Positions 52,309 through 62,234 are shown, counted from the stretch's first letter. The stretch: 64,000 nucleotides of DNA from Bacteroidetes bacterium UBA1941 (GCA_002336805.1 DDEZ01000012.1:62001-126000); one strand, 5' to 3'. The notes: generated by a model from the letters alone, not told the origin. Made by a program: numbers and translations.

Positions 52309-54258
52309 TTACTTGCGCTTGTACACCACTATGCCGGTGGCCTTGGCAAATTCCTTTTTCTGCTCAGTGAGTACCTTGTAGAGCTGGATCAGCTCATCTA
52401 TCTGCTCCGGTGTCTCTGCAGTACGCATGCGCTCCTCCACTTCATAGAGAGTGGCAAAGTTTTTCATCTGCTTCATCCGCATGGTAGAGGAGACGATGTC
52501 CTGTATATAGATGGTCTTCTTGTCAGGTACGATCACCTCATATTTCTCCCACCAGCCCGGGCTGAGCTGATCCTGCGCAGAGGCCGTGACGAGGTCTATG
52601 GCCAGCCGGCTGATCTCAGGATCTGTATGCTGCGTGTAGAAAGTCTCCGGATGGATACGCCCCGCGTCATACTCTGAGCGGATGTAGTCGTAGGCATACT
52701 TGTACTTAGACTCAAAGAGTATGCCCTCCAGTGTGTCAAAGATAAACTGTGTAGCCGTCTCAGGCTCCCCGCCGTCTACCGGCACCTCCCAGGTGCCATA
52801 CTCCATCAGTGCGCGCACGATGTCACGCTCTATCGGCTCCGGATTGTGCGTAGAGGCGAGCATCTGCTCCTGGTGCACCTGCGCATTGGCAGCTATGTCC
52901 TGTATCTCTATGTGCGGGGCTACATCTTCTTTGGTCTTGTCCTTGGCGCGGGAGTTGCGCATCTTATTGACCTCGGCTATCAGTATCTGCTCCGACATCT
53001 GCATGCTGTGGGCACACTGCTGTATGTACACAGAGCGCTGTATCATATCCGGTATGCGCGAGATAGACTGCACGATGTCACGGATCATGTCAGCCTTCTT
53101 GACAGGGTCGTTTTTGGCCTCGGCAGCATACAGGTCCGTCTTGAAAATGATGAGGTCCTTCTTATTCTCCCTGATAAAATCAGTAAAGGCGGTAGCACCT
53201 ACTCTGCGCACATAGCTATCCGGGTCCTCCTGGTCCGGCAGGATCACGATCCGCACATTCATACCCTCCTCCAGTACCATATCGGTACCGCGCAGGGCCG
53301 CCTTGATACCCGCTGCGTCTCCATCATAGAGGATGGTCACATTGTGGGTGAAACGCTTGATGAGCCGTATCTGGTCTGTAGTGAGGGCCGTGCCGCTGGA
53401 GGCTACTACATTATCTATCCCTGCCTGTACGAGTGATATGACATCGGTATAGCCCTCTACCAGCAGGCACTCGTCCTGCTTGCGTATGTCCCCTTTGGCC
53501 TGGTAGATGCCATAGAGGATCTTGCTTTTGACATAGACCTCGCTCTCACCCGTATTGACATACTTTGGAGACTTCTCATCCTTCACCATGATACGCCCGC
53601 CAAAGGCGATCACCTTGCCCACCAGATTGTGCACCGGGAACATCACCCGATTGCGGAAGAAGTCGTATTTCGATCCTTCCTTGGGCGAGGTGAGTCCGGC
53701 TTTCTTCAGGATATCGAGCTGATAGCCCGCCTTCAGCGCGGTCTCAGTAAAATCGGTACCATTCTCTGGGGCAAAACCCAGTTGAAATTTCTCTATGGTC
53801 TGCGTGCTAAAGCCACGCTCTTTGAAATAGGCGAGGCCTACAGCCCCTTTCTCATTGTGCAGCAGATAGTCGGTGAAAAAGCGCTGCCCAAAGGCATTGG
53901 CGATCAGCACACTCTCAGTCAGTGATTGCTTCTCATCTTCCTCCTTCTTCTGCTCCTCACTGCGGTACTCCTCTACTACCTCTATGTTATACTTTTTGGC
54001 CAGGTACTTTAGCGCCTCTACGTAGGTCATCTGCTGGCTCTCCATGAGGAATGTCACCGAGTTGCCCGCCTTGCCACAGCCAAAGCACTTGTAGATGCCC
54101 CTGGATACAGAGACATTGAAGGACGGCGTTTTTTCATTGTGGAAAGGGCAATTGCCGATCAGGCTGGAGCCGCGCTTCTTGAGGGTCACAAACTCCCCTA
54201 CGACCTCGTCTATACGGGCCTCCTCCATGATGCGCGCTATGGTAAACTTTGGGATCAC
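52309..54258 (-). CDS. dnaG: DNA primase
   Basis: The zinc ribbon (CPFHNEK ... CFGCGKAG), the primase core with TOPRIM motifs (LLVEGYTDVISL, LYDGDAAG) and a C-terminal DnaB-interacting region are all present. GTG at 54258 is taken as start, because the product then begins IPKFTIARIMEEARID, as DnaG proteins usually begin with an IP-x-x-x-I helix; the ATG frame to 54321 adds 21 unconserved residues. DnaG makes RNA primers for replication; dnaE lies 4 kb away. Length from the GTG is about 649 residues. Confidence 0.94.
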   Translation of the reverse strand: MIPKFTIARIMEEARIDEVVGEFVTLKKRGSSLIGNCPFHNEKTPSFNVSVSRGIYKCFGCGKAGNSVTFLMESQQMTYVEALKYLAKKYNIEVVEEYRSEEQKKEEDEKQSLTESVLIANAFGQRFFTDYLLHNEKGAVGLAYFKERGFSTQTIEKFQLGFAPENGTDFTETALKAGYQLDILKKAGLTSPKEGSKYDFFRNRVMFPVHNLVGKVIAFGGRIMVKDEKSPKYVNTGESEVYVKSKILYGIYQAKGDIRKQDECLLVEGYTDVISLVQAGIDNVVASSGTALTTDQIRLIKRFTHNVTILYDGDAAGIKAALRGTDMVLEEGMNVRIVILPDQEDPDSYVRRVGATAFTDFIRENKKDLIIFKTDLYAAEAKNDPVKKADMIRDIVQSISRIPDMIQRSVYIQQCAHSMQMSEQILIAEVNKMRNSRAKDKTKEDVAPHIEIQDIAANAQVHQEQMLASTHNPEPIERDIVRALMEYGTWEVPVDGGEPETATQFIFDTLEGILFESKYKYAYDYIRSEYDAGRIHPETFYTQHTDPEISRLAIDLVTASAQDQLSPGWWEKYEVIVPDKKTIYIQDIVSSTMRMKQMKNFATLYEVEERMRTAETPEQIDELIQLYKVLTEQKKEFAKATGIVVYKRK

Positions 54259-54467
54259 CTCTGACCGGATTTGGGATGCCGAAGGTAATGAAAATCTGCT
54301 ACCTGTGCCGTGGAGGCACATAGGCGGGGGATGGCATATTAGCCAACGAAGTTTTTTAAGTGTTTTAACAGTAAAGAAATGCGTATGGAGTCGTCCTATA
54401 CGTTAGAGATATACGAAAGATTAACTGCATGAGCGTTTCGTAGTTTTGTTTATTAGGTTTGGGTTTG

Positions 54468-54500
54468 GGCCCTCCTGCCGTAACGGGAGGGCCTTTCTTT
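54468..54500 (+). terminator. Plus-strand terminator with no annotated plus-strand gene upstream
   Basis: GGCCCTCC (54468-54475) pairs with GGAGGGCC (54486-54493), followed by TTTCTTTT. The nearest genes on both sides are on the minus strand, so it may end a small RNA or an antisense transcript. The 300 bases between dnaG and the next gene hold nothing else that I can support. Confidence 0.65.
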
Positions 54501-54506
54501 TGCCCA

Positions 54507-54540
54507 TAAAAAAGCCGGCTCGGATCGCTCCTGCCGGCTA
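54507..54540 (-). terminator. Terminator of the 83-residue protein gene
   Basis: AGCCGGC (54513-54519) pairs with GCCGGCT (54533-54539); on the minus strand a TTTTTTA tract follows. Confidence 0.8.
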
Positions 54541-54559
54541 GTTTGCAATTTATACCGAT

Positions 54560-54811
54560 TCACAATTTTTCGTCTTGTACTTTCTCCCTCAGGTCAGGGG
54601 TAGCATGATCATGATCTGAGGCATAGCGCTTCATGATGGCCAGCAGATTGTCATAGTAGTCCGCCAGAATTTTGGCGTTGATCTCCGGGTGTTCCTCGTC
54701 AGGATTTGTCACAGGCATCTCGCCTATGTATTTACTCATCTCCGGATATTTCTCCCTGATCTCTAGGGTGAGGCGCGAGATAGCTTCTGTCATTTCTTTT
54801 TCTGTGAGCAT
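54560..54811 (-). CDS. Conserved-looking small protein of unknown function
   Basis: The 83-residue acidic, mostly helical protein (MLTEKEMTEAISRLTLEIREKYPEM is its start region, in part) shows no domain that I recognise and no signal peptide. It ends before a clear terminator and lies 25 bp downstream of the DUF6600 gene, with which it may be co-transcribed. Confidence 0.6.
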   Translation of the reverse strand: MLTEKEMTEAISRLTLEIREKYPEMSKYIGEMPVTNPDEEHPEINAKILADYYDNLLAIMKRYASDHDHATPDLREKVQDEKL

Positions 54812-54836
54812 GGCTTATTTTTTTGATGGTGATAAA

Positions 54837-56222
54837 TTACCTCGGTCCACGGCCCGGTCCGCCGCCTCCATGATTCATAGGTGGTGCCTGCTGCATAGGC
54901 TCCTGCCTCATGGGTTGTGGTGGAGCCTGGTGCATTGGCTCCTGTCTCATAGGCTGCTGCTGCGGCATCTGGCGCGGCTGCTCCATGCGAGGTTGCTCCA
55001 TACGGGGCTGAGGGGCTTGTCTTGGTTGTTCCATTCTGGGCTGTGGCGTAGGTGCCTGGCGCATCGGCTCCTGCTGTCGTGGCATCGGTGCCTGACGCAT
55101 CGGCTCTGACTGGCGCGGCATAGGTGCCTGCCTGATCGGCTCATTACGCTGCTGCGGCGCAGGACGCTGAGCAGGTTCCTGCCTCATAGGCTGCTGCGGG
55201 CGCTTCTGTGGTGCAGTCCTTTGAGCAGGTTCGCTCCTCTGTGACGGCATCGTCCGCTGCTGCGGTGCATCGCGTTTCACAGGCGCATTGTTACCTTTAT
55301 TCATATCAGGCCTCGCAGGGGCAGCCTTACCATTGGCAGGATTGGCCTGCCGGACAGGTGCTACACCCTTATTATTTTCGGGCCTGGCTGCCGGCTGTCC
55401 TGCACTGCGCTGCTGCACAGGTTTCACGTCTTTCATGTCTGCTACTTTGGTAGGTGCGGGCTTTTGCCCGTTGGCTGCTGCGGTGTGCTCTACGCGGGGG
55501 CGGTATACTTCTACGGCATTGCCGCTGGCAGCAGTTCTACCCGGTTTGGGTGCATCATGTACCGCTACGGTATTCACCGTTCTGCCCGTGGCGCGCTGTA
55601 CATCTGTCGGTGGCGGGCCTGTTGCATAGCGCTGATTAGTGGAGTGATTGACCACTGTGTTATTGACTATGGTCGTATGGTTGATGATCGTATTATTCTC
55701 AGTGCGGCTGACTACATGGTTCACTATATTGGGCTGACCAAAGTCGCGCTCATGTACAAAGCACCAGTGATCTGCCGGTATGCTATAGCCCCCGCTCAGG
55801 TAGACATCTACACCTATACCAGGTGCCATAGGTGCCCAGCCCCAGTAGCCGTCCGCATGCCTCCAGGTGACCCAGGCCGGTCCCCACTCTGTGCCCGGCA
55901 CCCACATAGCACCGTAGACAGGATCCATATACCAGCGGCCATAGTGGAATGGTGCCCAGCCCCAGTCATAGTCTGACACCCAGGTCCAGCCATATTCCGT
56001 ATAGACCCAGTGGCCGCCGCTCTCATATGGTACGAAGCCCGGTCCCGCATTGGGTAGCCAGACGTAGCCATATGTGGGATTATTTACCCAAGTGCCGTAT
56101 GGACTGAGGTCATCATAGAAAACCTGAAAACTAACAGAGACTTGCGCCCGCCCCTGCTCAGGCCAAAGAAAAGTGGTGCCTGCCAGTAGCAGTACCATGA
56201 GGATTTTGGTGATCCGTGTCAT
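54837..56222 (-). CDS. DUF6600-type secreted protein with Gln/Pro-rich repeat tail
   Basis: A signal peptide (1-26) is followed by an aromatic-rich domain (about 30-175) with repeated W-x-P/G motifs (YGTWVNNPTYGYVWLP, YGWTWVSDYDWGWAPFHYGRW, GWAPMAPG), the pattern of DUF6600 proteins. Residues 270-461 are low complexity, dominated by M-R-Q-E/A-P and related repeats with R, Q and P. The tail is probably disordered and may bind cell wall or nucleic acid. It ends in GGGGPGRGPR. Confidence 0.75.
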   Translation of the reverse strand: MTRITKILMVLLLAGTTFLWPEQGRAQVSVSFQVFYDDLSPYGTWVNNPTYGYVWLPNAGPGFVPYESGGHWVYTEYGWTWVSDYDWGWAPFHYGRWYMDPVYGAMWVPGTEWGPAWVTWRHADGYWGWAPMAPGIGVDVYLSGGYSIPADHWCFVHERDFGQPNIVNHVVSRTENNTIINHTTIVNNTVVNHSTNQRYATGPPPTDVQRATGRTVNTVAVHDAPKPGRTAASGNAVEVYRPRVEHTAAANGQKPAPTKVADMKDVKPVQQRSAGQPAARPENNKGVAPVRQANPANGKAAPARPDMNKGNNAPVKRDAPQQRTMPSQRSEPAQRTAPQKRPQQPMRQEPAQRPAPQQRNEPIRQAPMPRQSEPMRQAPMPRQQEPMRQAPTPQPRMEQPRQAPQPRMEQPRMEQPRQMPQQQPMRQEPMHQAPPQPMRQEPMQQAPPMNHGGGGPGRGPR

Positions 56223-56242
56223 GAGATGGATTTTTAGTGTTT

Positions 56243-56419
56243 TTAATTCTGGCGAGTGCCTATATGTGTGGTGGTATCGCCATCCTTAGGTGGCGTAGGA
56301 TAGTGCCTTTTATTAGGTTTGGAAAGGTCTGATACCACTACGTGGCGATTGCAGCCGGCTGCCATCACCGCTACCATGATGGCGCTGAGCAGTAGGGTCT
56401 TATATGCTTGCTTTTTCAT
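56243..56419 (-). CDS. 58-residue lipoprotein
   Basis: ATG at 56419 to TAA at 56243 encodes 58 residues. A lipoprotein signal peptide ends AVMAAGC with the lipidated Cys at 23; the mature part (NRHVVVSDLSKPNKRHYPTP and so on) is only about 35 residues. It sits 20 bp upstream of the DUF6600 gene on the same strand, suggesting one transcript. Function unknown. Confidence 0.65.
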   Translation of the reverse strand: MKKQAYKTLLLSAIMVAVMAAGCNRHVVVSDLSKPNKRHYPTPPKDGDTTTHIGTRQN

Positions 56420-56535
56420 TGTCGTAGTTTTTACGCTTTATAGTTTTCCAAAGCCGTGCCAACCTTTCACATTTTTTCGCAGCAGGGGTTTAAACACTTT
56501 GGTCTATCTTTGGTCATACCCGCAATACGATCGAT

Positions 56536-57267
56536 ATGAGATACCTAGTCCTCACTCTGGCCATCACTGCTGCGCTCCGCGCTACCGCAGGCTGCGAAAA
56601 CTCCACTATGGAGGTGCACACGGCCCTGCGCCGCCCTATCAAGGTATATGTAGATGGCCGTACGGGTAGCAATCCTCCTACTGTAGGCGTGGTAGTGAAT
56701 AACATACCGCCCGGCATGCATAAAATACAGGTAGTGGAGGTACGGACCAACCGGTATGGGGAAGAAACGCACACCACAGTCTACAATGGCAACATAGATG
56801 TGCGCCCCTCAGTCTATATGGATGCCCGCGTGGATGAATACCGCGGTATATCTATCCATGATACGCATGTACCATGTGACCAGACTGGCAATACGCCGCC
56901 TCCTGCAGGTGGTAGTGGCTACAGCACTACACCGTCTGATGCGTTCGTGCAGGCTCCTCCCCCTGCGCCCGCTGTACCTGAGCACATGAGTGATGCAGAC
57001 TTCAAAAAGCTGGTGAATACGATCACGGCGTCTAAGTACGAGACCAAGAAACTGGATACGCTGAATGCGAGCATCACAGGTGCGGCCTTTGCTACGGACC
57101 AAGTACGGCAGGTCATGAACCTCTTCTCCTTTGAGAGCAATAAGCTGGCGGTGGCCAAGCTGCTGTATGACCATACGGTAGATCAGCAGAATTATAGTAA
57201 GTTGGCATCAGGATTCAACTTCCAGGCAAATAAAGATGCCTTTGAGAAGTTTCTGTCAGGCAAATGA
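56536..57267 (+). CDS. DUF4476-domain secreted protein
   Basis: A short signal sequence (1-17) leads a PEGA-like beta domain (about 20-95, REGULAR strands such as IKVYVDGRTGSNPP and MHKIQVVEV), a Pro-rich linker, and a C-terminal helical DUF4476 domain (about 150-243: MSDADFKKLVNTI, FATDQVRQVMNLFSFESNKLA, LAKLLYDHT-like). The family is widespread in Bacteroidota, with unknown function. Its stop overlaps the GNAT gene start by 4 bp. Confidence 0.85.
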   Translation: MRYLVLTLAITAALRATAGCENSTMEVHTALRRPIKVYVDGRTGSNPPTVGVVVNNIPPGMHKIQVVEVRTNRYGEETHTTVYNGNIDVRPSVYMDARVDEYRGISIHDTHVPCDQTGNTPPPAGGSGYSTTPSDAFVQAPPPAPAVPEHMSDADFKKLVNTITASKYETKKLDTLNASITGAAFATDQVRQVMNLFSFESNKLAVAKLLYDHTVDQQNYSKLASGFNFQANKDAFEKFLSGK

Positions 57268-57749
57268 ATAATACGACCATCCGGCTGGTAAAGCCTGAAG
57301 AACACCAGGAGCTAAAAGATATGTGCGCGGAGTACCTGCACCAGATGTATGCCCCGCGCAAGATAGACGTCACGCCCATGTATGCGCTTATGGACCGCTA
57401 CTTTACTGAGGCGGACCGGTTTCCGTACTACATTTTTCACAATGATACGCTGTGCGGCTTTGCGCTGGTCAATTCGCACTGTGTCATCGAATCCCGTACG
57501 CCACGCCATGCCTTTGGTGAGTTTTATGTCAGGCAGGAGTTTCGGCTGCACGGGGTGGGTACGGCTGCGGCCACGCAGCTATTTGATCTGCACCGCGGCT
57601 ACTGGGAGATCCGCGAGCTGGCAGACAACACCTCGGGCACGGCCTTCTGGCGCAGACTACTCACTCGCTATGCTCACGGCAACTTCACCGAAATGGAGCT
57701 GAATGATGAAAGATGGAAGGGGTGGGTGCAGTTGTTTAGTAATGGGTGA
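57264..57749 (+). CDS. GNAT-family N-acetyltransferase
   Basis: The 161-residue protein has the GNAT layout: IRLVKPEEHQELKDMCAEYL at the start, central strands with CGFALVNSH, then FYVRQEFRLHGVGTAAATQLF, whose R-x-x-G-V/x-G-T/A element is the acetyl-CoA pyrophosphate loop. Substrate unknown. It is coupled to the DUF4476 gene by an ATGA overlap. Confidence 0.85.
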   Translation: MNNTTIRLVKPEEHQELKDMCAEYLHQMYAPRKIDVTPMYALMDRYFTEADRFPYYIFHNDTLCGFALVNSHCVIESRTPRHAFGEFYVRQEFRLHGVGTAAATQLFDLHRGYWEIRELADNTSGTAFWRRLLTRYAHGNFTEMELNDERWKGWVQLFSNG

Positions 57750-57776
57750 AGGCGACATTACTTCAACTATTTTATC

Positions 57777-58430
57777 CTAGTCCTCTTTAGAATTTTCATT
57801 CTTAAGCTTTTGAAACTCCGCATTCGACAAGGTTAAAAATGCGGCATTTTCTTGTTGCAATCCTTCTAAATTATCTTCCTCCGGTTCTTCGAATTTAGCC
57901 TGAGTTCGTTTATGAAACTCTAAAATACCCGCAACAAATGAAACTGACGAGATAAATCTTTCTCTTGGAGTATGACTTAAAGGAGTTATTAATTTCAAAT
58001 TCGAACAGAGCGATTTGATCTTGTCTGTTTCAAAATTTATAATCATGTAAGAATGTCCGAACTCATTTCTAATTTTTCGAATAGTCTGAAGGTCCTGCAT
58101 TTGCAATTTTGTTAGTATACCTAGGGAATAAGCCATTAGAATTCTACTGGAAAAAGTAGAGACTGGACCGTTTAATTCAAAAAGATTATTTAGATGCTTT
58201 TCGGTACCAATAAACTTTATTCTTAAAACATCCTCCAATAAGCAATCTAGAAATGAAGCGGCAAGTAACGAGCAGCCCCTATCAGATTCTTTGTTTAGTT
58301 CCCTTTTAAAGGATAAGAATTGAAACAATAGTTCCTTGGCCCCTTCGGGGAAAAGCTCAAATGGTATTAAATTCTCAAGAACTTGCCTCGTTACATCTTC
58401 TTTTGTACTAGATGATTCTTCCGGGTTCAT
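57777..58430 (-). CDS. MltR-like protein with HEPN-type RxxxxH motif
   Basis: Residues 50-185 resemble the MltR/mannitol-repressor-like family: ESDRGCSLLAASFLDCLLED, FSSRILMAYSLGIL and TIRKIRNEFGHS. The last contains R-N-E-F-G-H, the R-x4-6-H motif of HEPN RNases, and family members are likely HEPN-fold proteins. The gene is clearly A/T-richer than its surroundings, and there is no mannitol operon nearby, so a role in sugar control is unlikely. An RNase or stress role is possible. The charged C-terminal 35 residues look disordered. Confidence 0.75.
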   Translation of the reverse strand: MNPEESSSTKEDVTRQVLENLIPFELFPEGAKELLFQFLSFKRELNKESDRGCSLLAASFLDCLLEDVLRIKFIGTEKHLNNLFELNGPVSTFSSRILMAYSLGILTKLQMQDLQTIRKIRNEFGHSYMIINFETDKIKSLCSNLKLITPLSHTPRERFISSVSFVAGILEFHKRTQAKFEEPEEDNLEGLQQENAAFLTLSNAEFQKLKNENSKED

Positions 58431-58515
58431 ATAAATTTTTACCTAAAATAAAACATTCTAAGCATGTGTGGCTGGCTCTTATCCACACCCCCTTTCCCCC
58501 TCCCTTTTAAAACCC

Positions 58516-58523
58516 TATTTTTG
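58516..58523 (+). promoter_or_regulatory. -7 box upstream of dnaE
   Basis: TATTTTTG fits TAnnTTTG and lies 43 nt before the dnaE ATG. No good TTTG was found at -33. Confidence 0.4.
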
Positions 58524-58566
58524 TAGCATTCACTTACATCTGTCATCCACCTGAATCGCTAGCGCC

Positions 58567-61500
58567 ATGCCTGAATTTGTCCACCTACACTGCCATACCC
58601 AATACTCGCTGCTGGACGGAGCGGCAGATATCTCTACCATGATGAAAAAGGCTGCGGCTGATGGCATGAAAGGGCTCGCCATCACCGACCACGGCAATAT
58701 GTTTGGCGTGTTCCAGTTTGTGGCAGAGGCGGCGAAGCACAAGCTGCCGGACGGCACTGCTCTGAAGCCCATCGTAGGCTGCGAATTTTATGTGGTGGAC
58801 AGGCGCGAGAAAAAGTCTTTCACCGGAGGTGAAAAAGATAAACGCTACCACCAGCTCATGCTGGCCAAAAACGCGGAGGGCTACAAAAACCTCGTGAAGC
58901 TCTGCTCGCTCGGCTACATACAGGGCCTGTATGGCAAGTATCCACGTATCGACAAAGAACTGATACTCCAATATCACAAAGGCCTGATCGCAACGACGTG
59001 CTGCATCGGTGCCAGTGTGCCGCAGGCTATCCTGAGCAAAGGCGAAGAAGCTGCGGAGAAAGAATTCAAATGGTGGCTCGACCTCTTTGGCGAGGACTAC
59101 TATGTAGAGCTGCAGCGCCACGGCATGGAGGAGCAGGAAAAGGTGAACCAGGTGCTGATCAAATTTGCTCAGAAATACAATGTGAAGATCATCGCCTCCA
59201 ATGACTCACACTATGTAGACCAGGCAGATAGCAACGCGCACGATATCCTCCTTTGCATTAATACCGGCGAGAAGCAGAGTACGCCGATCATGAAGGACTT
59301 TAGCGATGATGAGGTCTCTACCAAGGGCAAGCGTTTCGCATTCTTCAATGACCAGTTCTATTTTAAGACGCAGGCCGAGATGGCCAAGGTCTTCCACGAC
59401 CTGCCACAGGCCATAGACAATACAGGCGAGATCTTCTCAAAGATCGAACCGCTAAAACTCAAAAAGGACATCGCCCTTCCGCTGTACAAGTTGCCCGATG
59501 GCTTCACAGATCAGGACGCCTATCTGCACCACCTCACCATGACCGGTGCCAAGGCGCGCTACACAGACATCACGCCGGAGATACAGGAGCGCCTCGACTT
59601 TGAGCTGGGTGTGATCCGTACCATGGGATTTGCGGGCTACTTCCTCATCGTGCAGGACTTTATCAATCATGGCAAGGACATCGGTGTACTGATAGGCCCG
59701 GGCCGTGGCTCGGCTGCCGGCTCTGCAGTGGCCTACTGCATCGGCATCACCAATATTGATCCGATCAAGTATAATCTGCTGTTTGAGAGGTTCCTCAATC
59801 CGGACCGTAAGTCGATGCCCGATATCGATACGGACTTTGATGATGAGGGTCGCCAGCGTGTGATAGACTATGTAGTGCAGAAGTACGGCCAGAACCAGGT
59901 GGCGCAGATCATCACCTACGGCACCATGGCCGCCAAGATGAGTATCAAGGACGTGGCGCGCGTGATGGATCTCCCGCTGGCCGATGCCAATAACCTCGTG
60001 AAACTCGTACCGGATAAACCGGGCACCGACCTGAACCGGGTGATGTTCGCGCCGACAGACGGGCCAAAGTCCCTCAAGGACAAGGAAGGCTACGGCTCTG
60101 ATGATATGGAGAATATCAAAAAGCTGCGCGAGATATATGCCGGAGATGACCTTCAGGCCAAGGTGCTCAAAGAAGCCGTAGTGCTGGAGGGCTCTGTGCG
60201 CAATACAGGTATCCACGCTGCGGGTATCATCATCGCGCCGCATGACCTCACAGATATCCTCCCCGTAGCTACGGCTAAGGATAGCCCGCTGTGGGTGACA
60301 CAGTTTGAGGGGAATATCATAGAGGATGCGGGTGTGATCAAGATGGACTTCCTCGGTCTGAAGACGCTGACCATCATCCGCGATGCGCTGGCGCTGATCA
60401 AGCAGAACCACGGCGTGGAGATAGACATAGACACGCTCCCGCTGGATGATAAAGAAACCTATGCCCTGTACCAGCGTGGCGATACCAATGCGACATTCCA
60501 GTTTGAGTCACCGGGTATGCAGAAGTACCTGCGCGAGCTGAAGCCCGATAAATTTGAAGACCTGATCGCTATGAACGCCCTCTACCGTCCGGGCCCGATG
60601 GAGTACATACCAAACTTCATCAAGCGTAAGCATGGCAAGGAGGCGATCACCTATGACCTCCCTGATATGGAGGAATACCTGAGTGACACCTATGGTATCA
60701 CCGTGTATCAGGAGCAGGTGATGCTCCTCTCGCAGAAGCTCGCAGGCTTTACCAAAGGTGAGGCAGACGTACTGCGTAAGGCGATGGGTAAAAAGCAGAT
60801 CGAAGTACTGAATAAGATGAAGGGCCAGTTCATCACCGGTGCCTCTGCCAAGGGCCACGATGAAAAGATCCTCGCCAAGATCTGGACCGACTGGGAGGCA
60901 TTCGCACAGTATGCCTTCAATAAATCACACTCTACCTGCTATGCGCTCGTAGCGTATCAGACAGCCTATCTCAAGGCCCATTATCCATCAGAGTTTATGG
61001 CAGCTGTACTGTCAAACAACATGGGCAATATCGAGAAGATCACCTTCTTTATGGAAGAGTCGCGCCGCATAGGCATACCGGTACTCGGCCCGGATGTGAA
61101 TGAAAGCAATGTGAAGTTCTCTGTGAATGATAAGGGAGAGATCCGCTATGCCCTCTCTGCTGTAAAGGGTGTAGGTGAAGCCGCCGTAGAGAGCATCCTG
61201 GAGGAGCGCAAGAATAATGGCAAATTCTCCTCCATCTTTGATATGACCAAGCGTGTGAACCTGCGTACGGTCAATAAGAAGTCTATAGAAAACCTCGCGC
61301 TCGCAGGTGCCTTTGATAGCTTTGGCAAATACACCCGCTCTCAGTTCTTTACCGCAGACCAGCGCGATGGCATGACGCTGTCTGACAAGTGTGTGAAGTT
61401 TGGCAATAGCGAGCAGAGCAGCAAGAGCATGAACCAGAACTCGCTCTTCGGTGGTGCAGGTCATACCGAGGCATCAGAGCCGGTGCTCACCCCTATAGAG

Positions 61501-62148
61501 GAGTGGCCACTGCTGGAGAAGCTCAAAAAAGAAAAAGAGGTAGTAGGTATCTATATCAGCGGCCACCCACTAGATGACTATAAGCTGGAGATAGACACCT
61601 TTACCAACTGCAAGCTGAAAGACCTGGAGCAGAATAAAGACAAGGAGCTCAGGATAGCCGGCATAGTAGGATCCACGCAGACGAAGGTCTCCAAAACAGG
61701 CAACCAGTTTGTGATCTTCACGCTCGAAGATTTTGAAGGCTCGGCGGAGTTTGCCCTCTTTGGCAAGGACTATATCCAGTTCAAGAACTTTGTAGAGACA
61801 CAGTCGGCACTGCTCTATGTGACAGGCCGCTACCAGCCGCGCTTCAATCAGCCAAACAACTACGAGTTTAAGATCACCAAGATAGAGCTGCTGCCAGACA
61901 TACGCGGCAAGATGACACGCCGCCTCACGCTGAAGATGAATGCTGAAGATATCACTGACCGCGTCACAGACGAGATACTGGAGACACTGGGCCGCTATCC
62001 GGGCCGGTTCCCTGTCTCTATTAAAATGATCAGCGACAAGGAGCAGATATCCCTGCTGCTCAACTCCCGCAAGGTGACCGTAGACGTATCAAACGAGCTA
62101 CTGCGCGAGCTAAACGGGATGGAGATGCTGAGCTATGTGCTGAATTGA
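58567..62148 (+). CDS. dnaE: DNA polymerase III alpha subunit
   Basis: The 1193-residue protein has an N-terminal PHP domain (FVHLHCHTQYSLLDG at the start, DHGNMFG), the polymerase palm with PGRGSAAGS and the catalytic PDIDTDFDDEGR near 420, the fingers (GIHAAGIIIAP, PGPMEYIPNFIKRKHG, KSHSTCYALVAYQTAYLKAHYPSEFMAAVL) and a C-terminal OB-fold (IAGIVGSTQTKVSKTG). It is the replicative polymerase of the DnaE1 type. It has its own -7-like box upstream and stands alone on its strand except for purK downstream. Confidence 0.98.
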   Translation: MPEFVHLHCHTQYSLLDGAADISTMMKKAAADGMKGLAITDHGNMFGVFQFVAEAAKHKLPDGTALKPIVGCEFYVVDRREKKSFTGGEKDKRYHQLMLAKNAEGYKNLVKLCSLGYIQGLYGKYPRIDKELILQYHKGLIATTCCIGASVPQAILSKGEEAAEKEFKWWLDLFGEDYYVELQRHGMEEQEKVNQVLIKFAQKYNVKIIASNDSHYVDQADSNAHDILLCINTGEKQSTPIMKDFSDDEVSTKGKRFAFFNDQFYFKTQAEMAKVFHDLPQAIDNTGEIFSKIEPLKLKKDIALPLYKLPDGFTDQDAYLHHLTMTGAKARYTDITPEIQERLDFELGVIRTMGFAGYFLIVQDFINHGKDIGVLIGPGRGSAAGSAVAYCIGITNIDPIKYNLLFERFLNPDRKSMPDIDTDFDDEGRQRVIDYVVQKYGQNQVAQIITYGTMAAKMSIKDVARVMDLPLADANNLVKLVPDKPGTDLNRVMFAPTDGPKSLKDKEGYGSDDMENIKKLREIYAGDDLQAKVLKEAVVLEGSVRNTGIHAAGIIIAPHDLTDILPVATAKDSPLWVTQFEGNIIEDAGVIKMDFLGLKTLTIIRDALALIKQNHGVEIDIDTLPLDDKETYALYQRGDTNATFQFESPGMQKYLRELKPDKFEDLIAMNALYRPGPMEYIPNFIKRKHGKEAITYDLPDMEEYLSDTYGITVYQEQVMLLSQKLAGFTKGEADVLRKAMGKKQIEVLNKMKGQFITGASAKGHDEKILAKIWTDWEAFAQYAFNKSHSTCYALVAYQTAYLKAHYPSEFMAAVLSNNMGNIEKITFFMEESRRIGIPVLGPDVNESNVKFSVNDKGEIRYALSAVKGVGEAAVESILEERKNNGKFSSIFDMTKRVNLRTVNKKSIENLALAGAFDSFGKYTRSQFFTADQRDGMTLSDKCVKFGNSEQSSKSMNQNSLFGGAGHTEASEPVLTPIEEWPLLEKLKKEKEVVGIYISGHPLDDYKLEIDTFTNCKLKDLEQNKDKELRIAGIVGSTQTKVSKTGNQFVIFTLEDFEGSAEFALFGKDYIQFKNFVETQSALLYVTGRYQPRFNQPNNYEFKITKIELLPDIRGKMTRRLTLKMNAEDITDRVTDEILETLGRYPGRFPVSIKMISDKEQISLLLNSRKVTVDVSNELLRELNGMEMLSYVLN

Positions 62149-62234
62149 CAGAAAGAAGGCGAGGCATAGACTGTGGCTTTAGCTGATACTTGTTATTTTC
62201 GCCAGCGCTTCTTACACCGCTAAATCAACATCTC

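Noticed and set aside
59452..60411. 319-codon minus-strand ORF inside dnaE
   Set aside because: Antisense shadow of a conserved polymerase gene.
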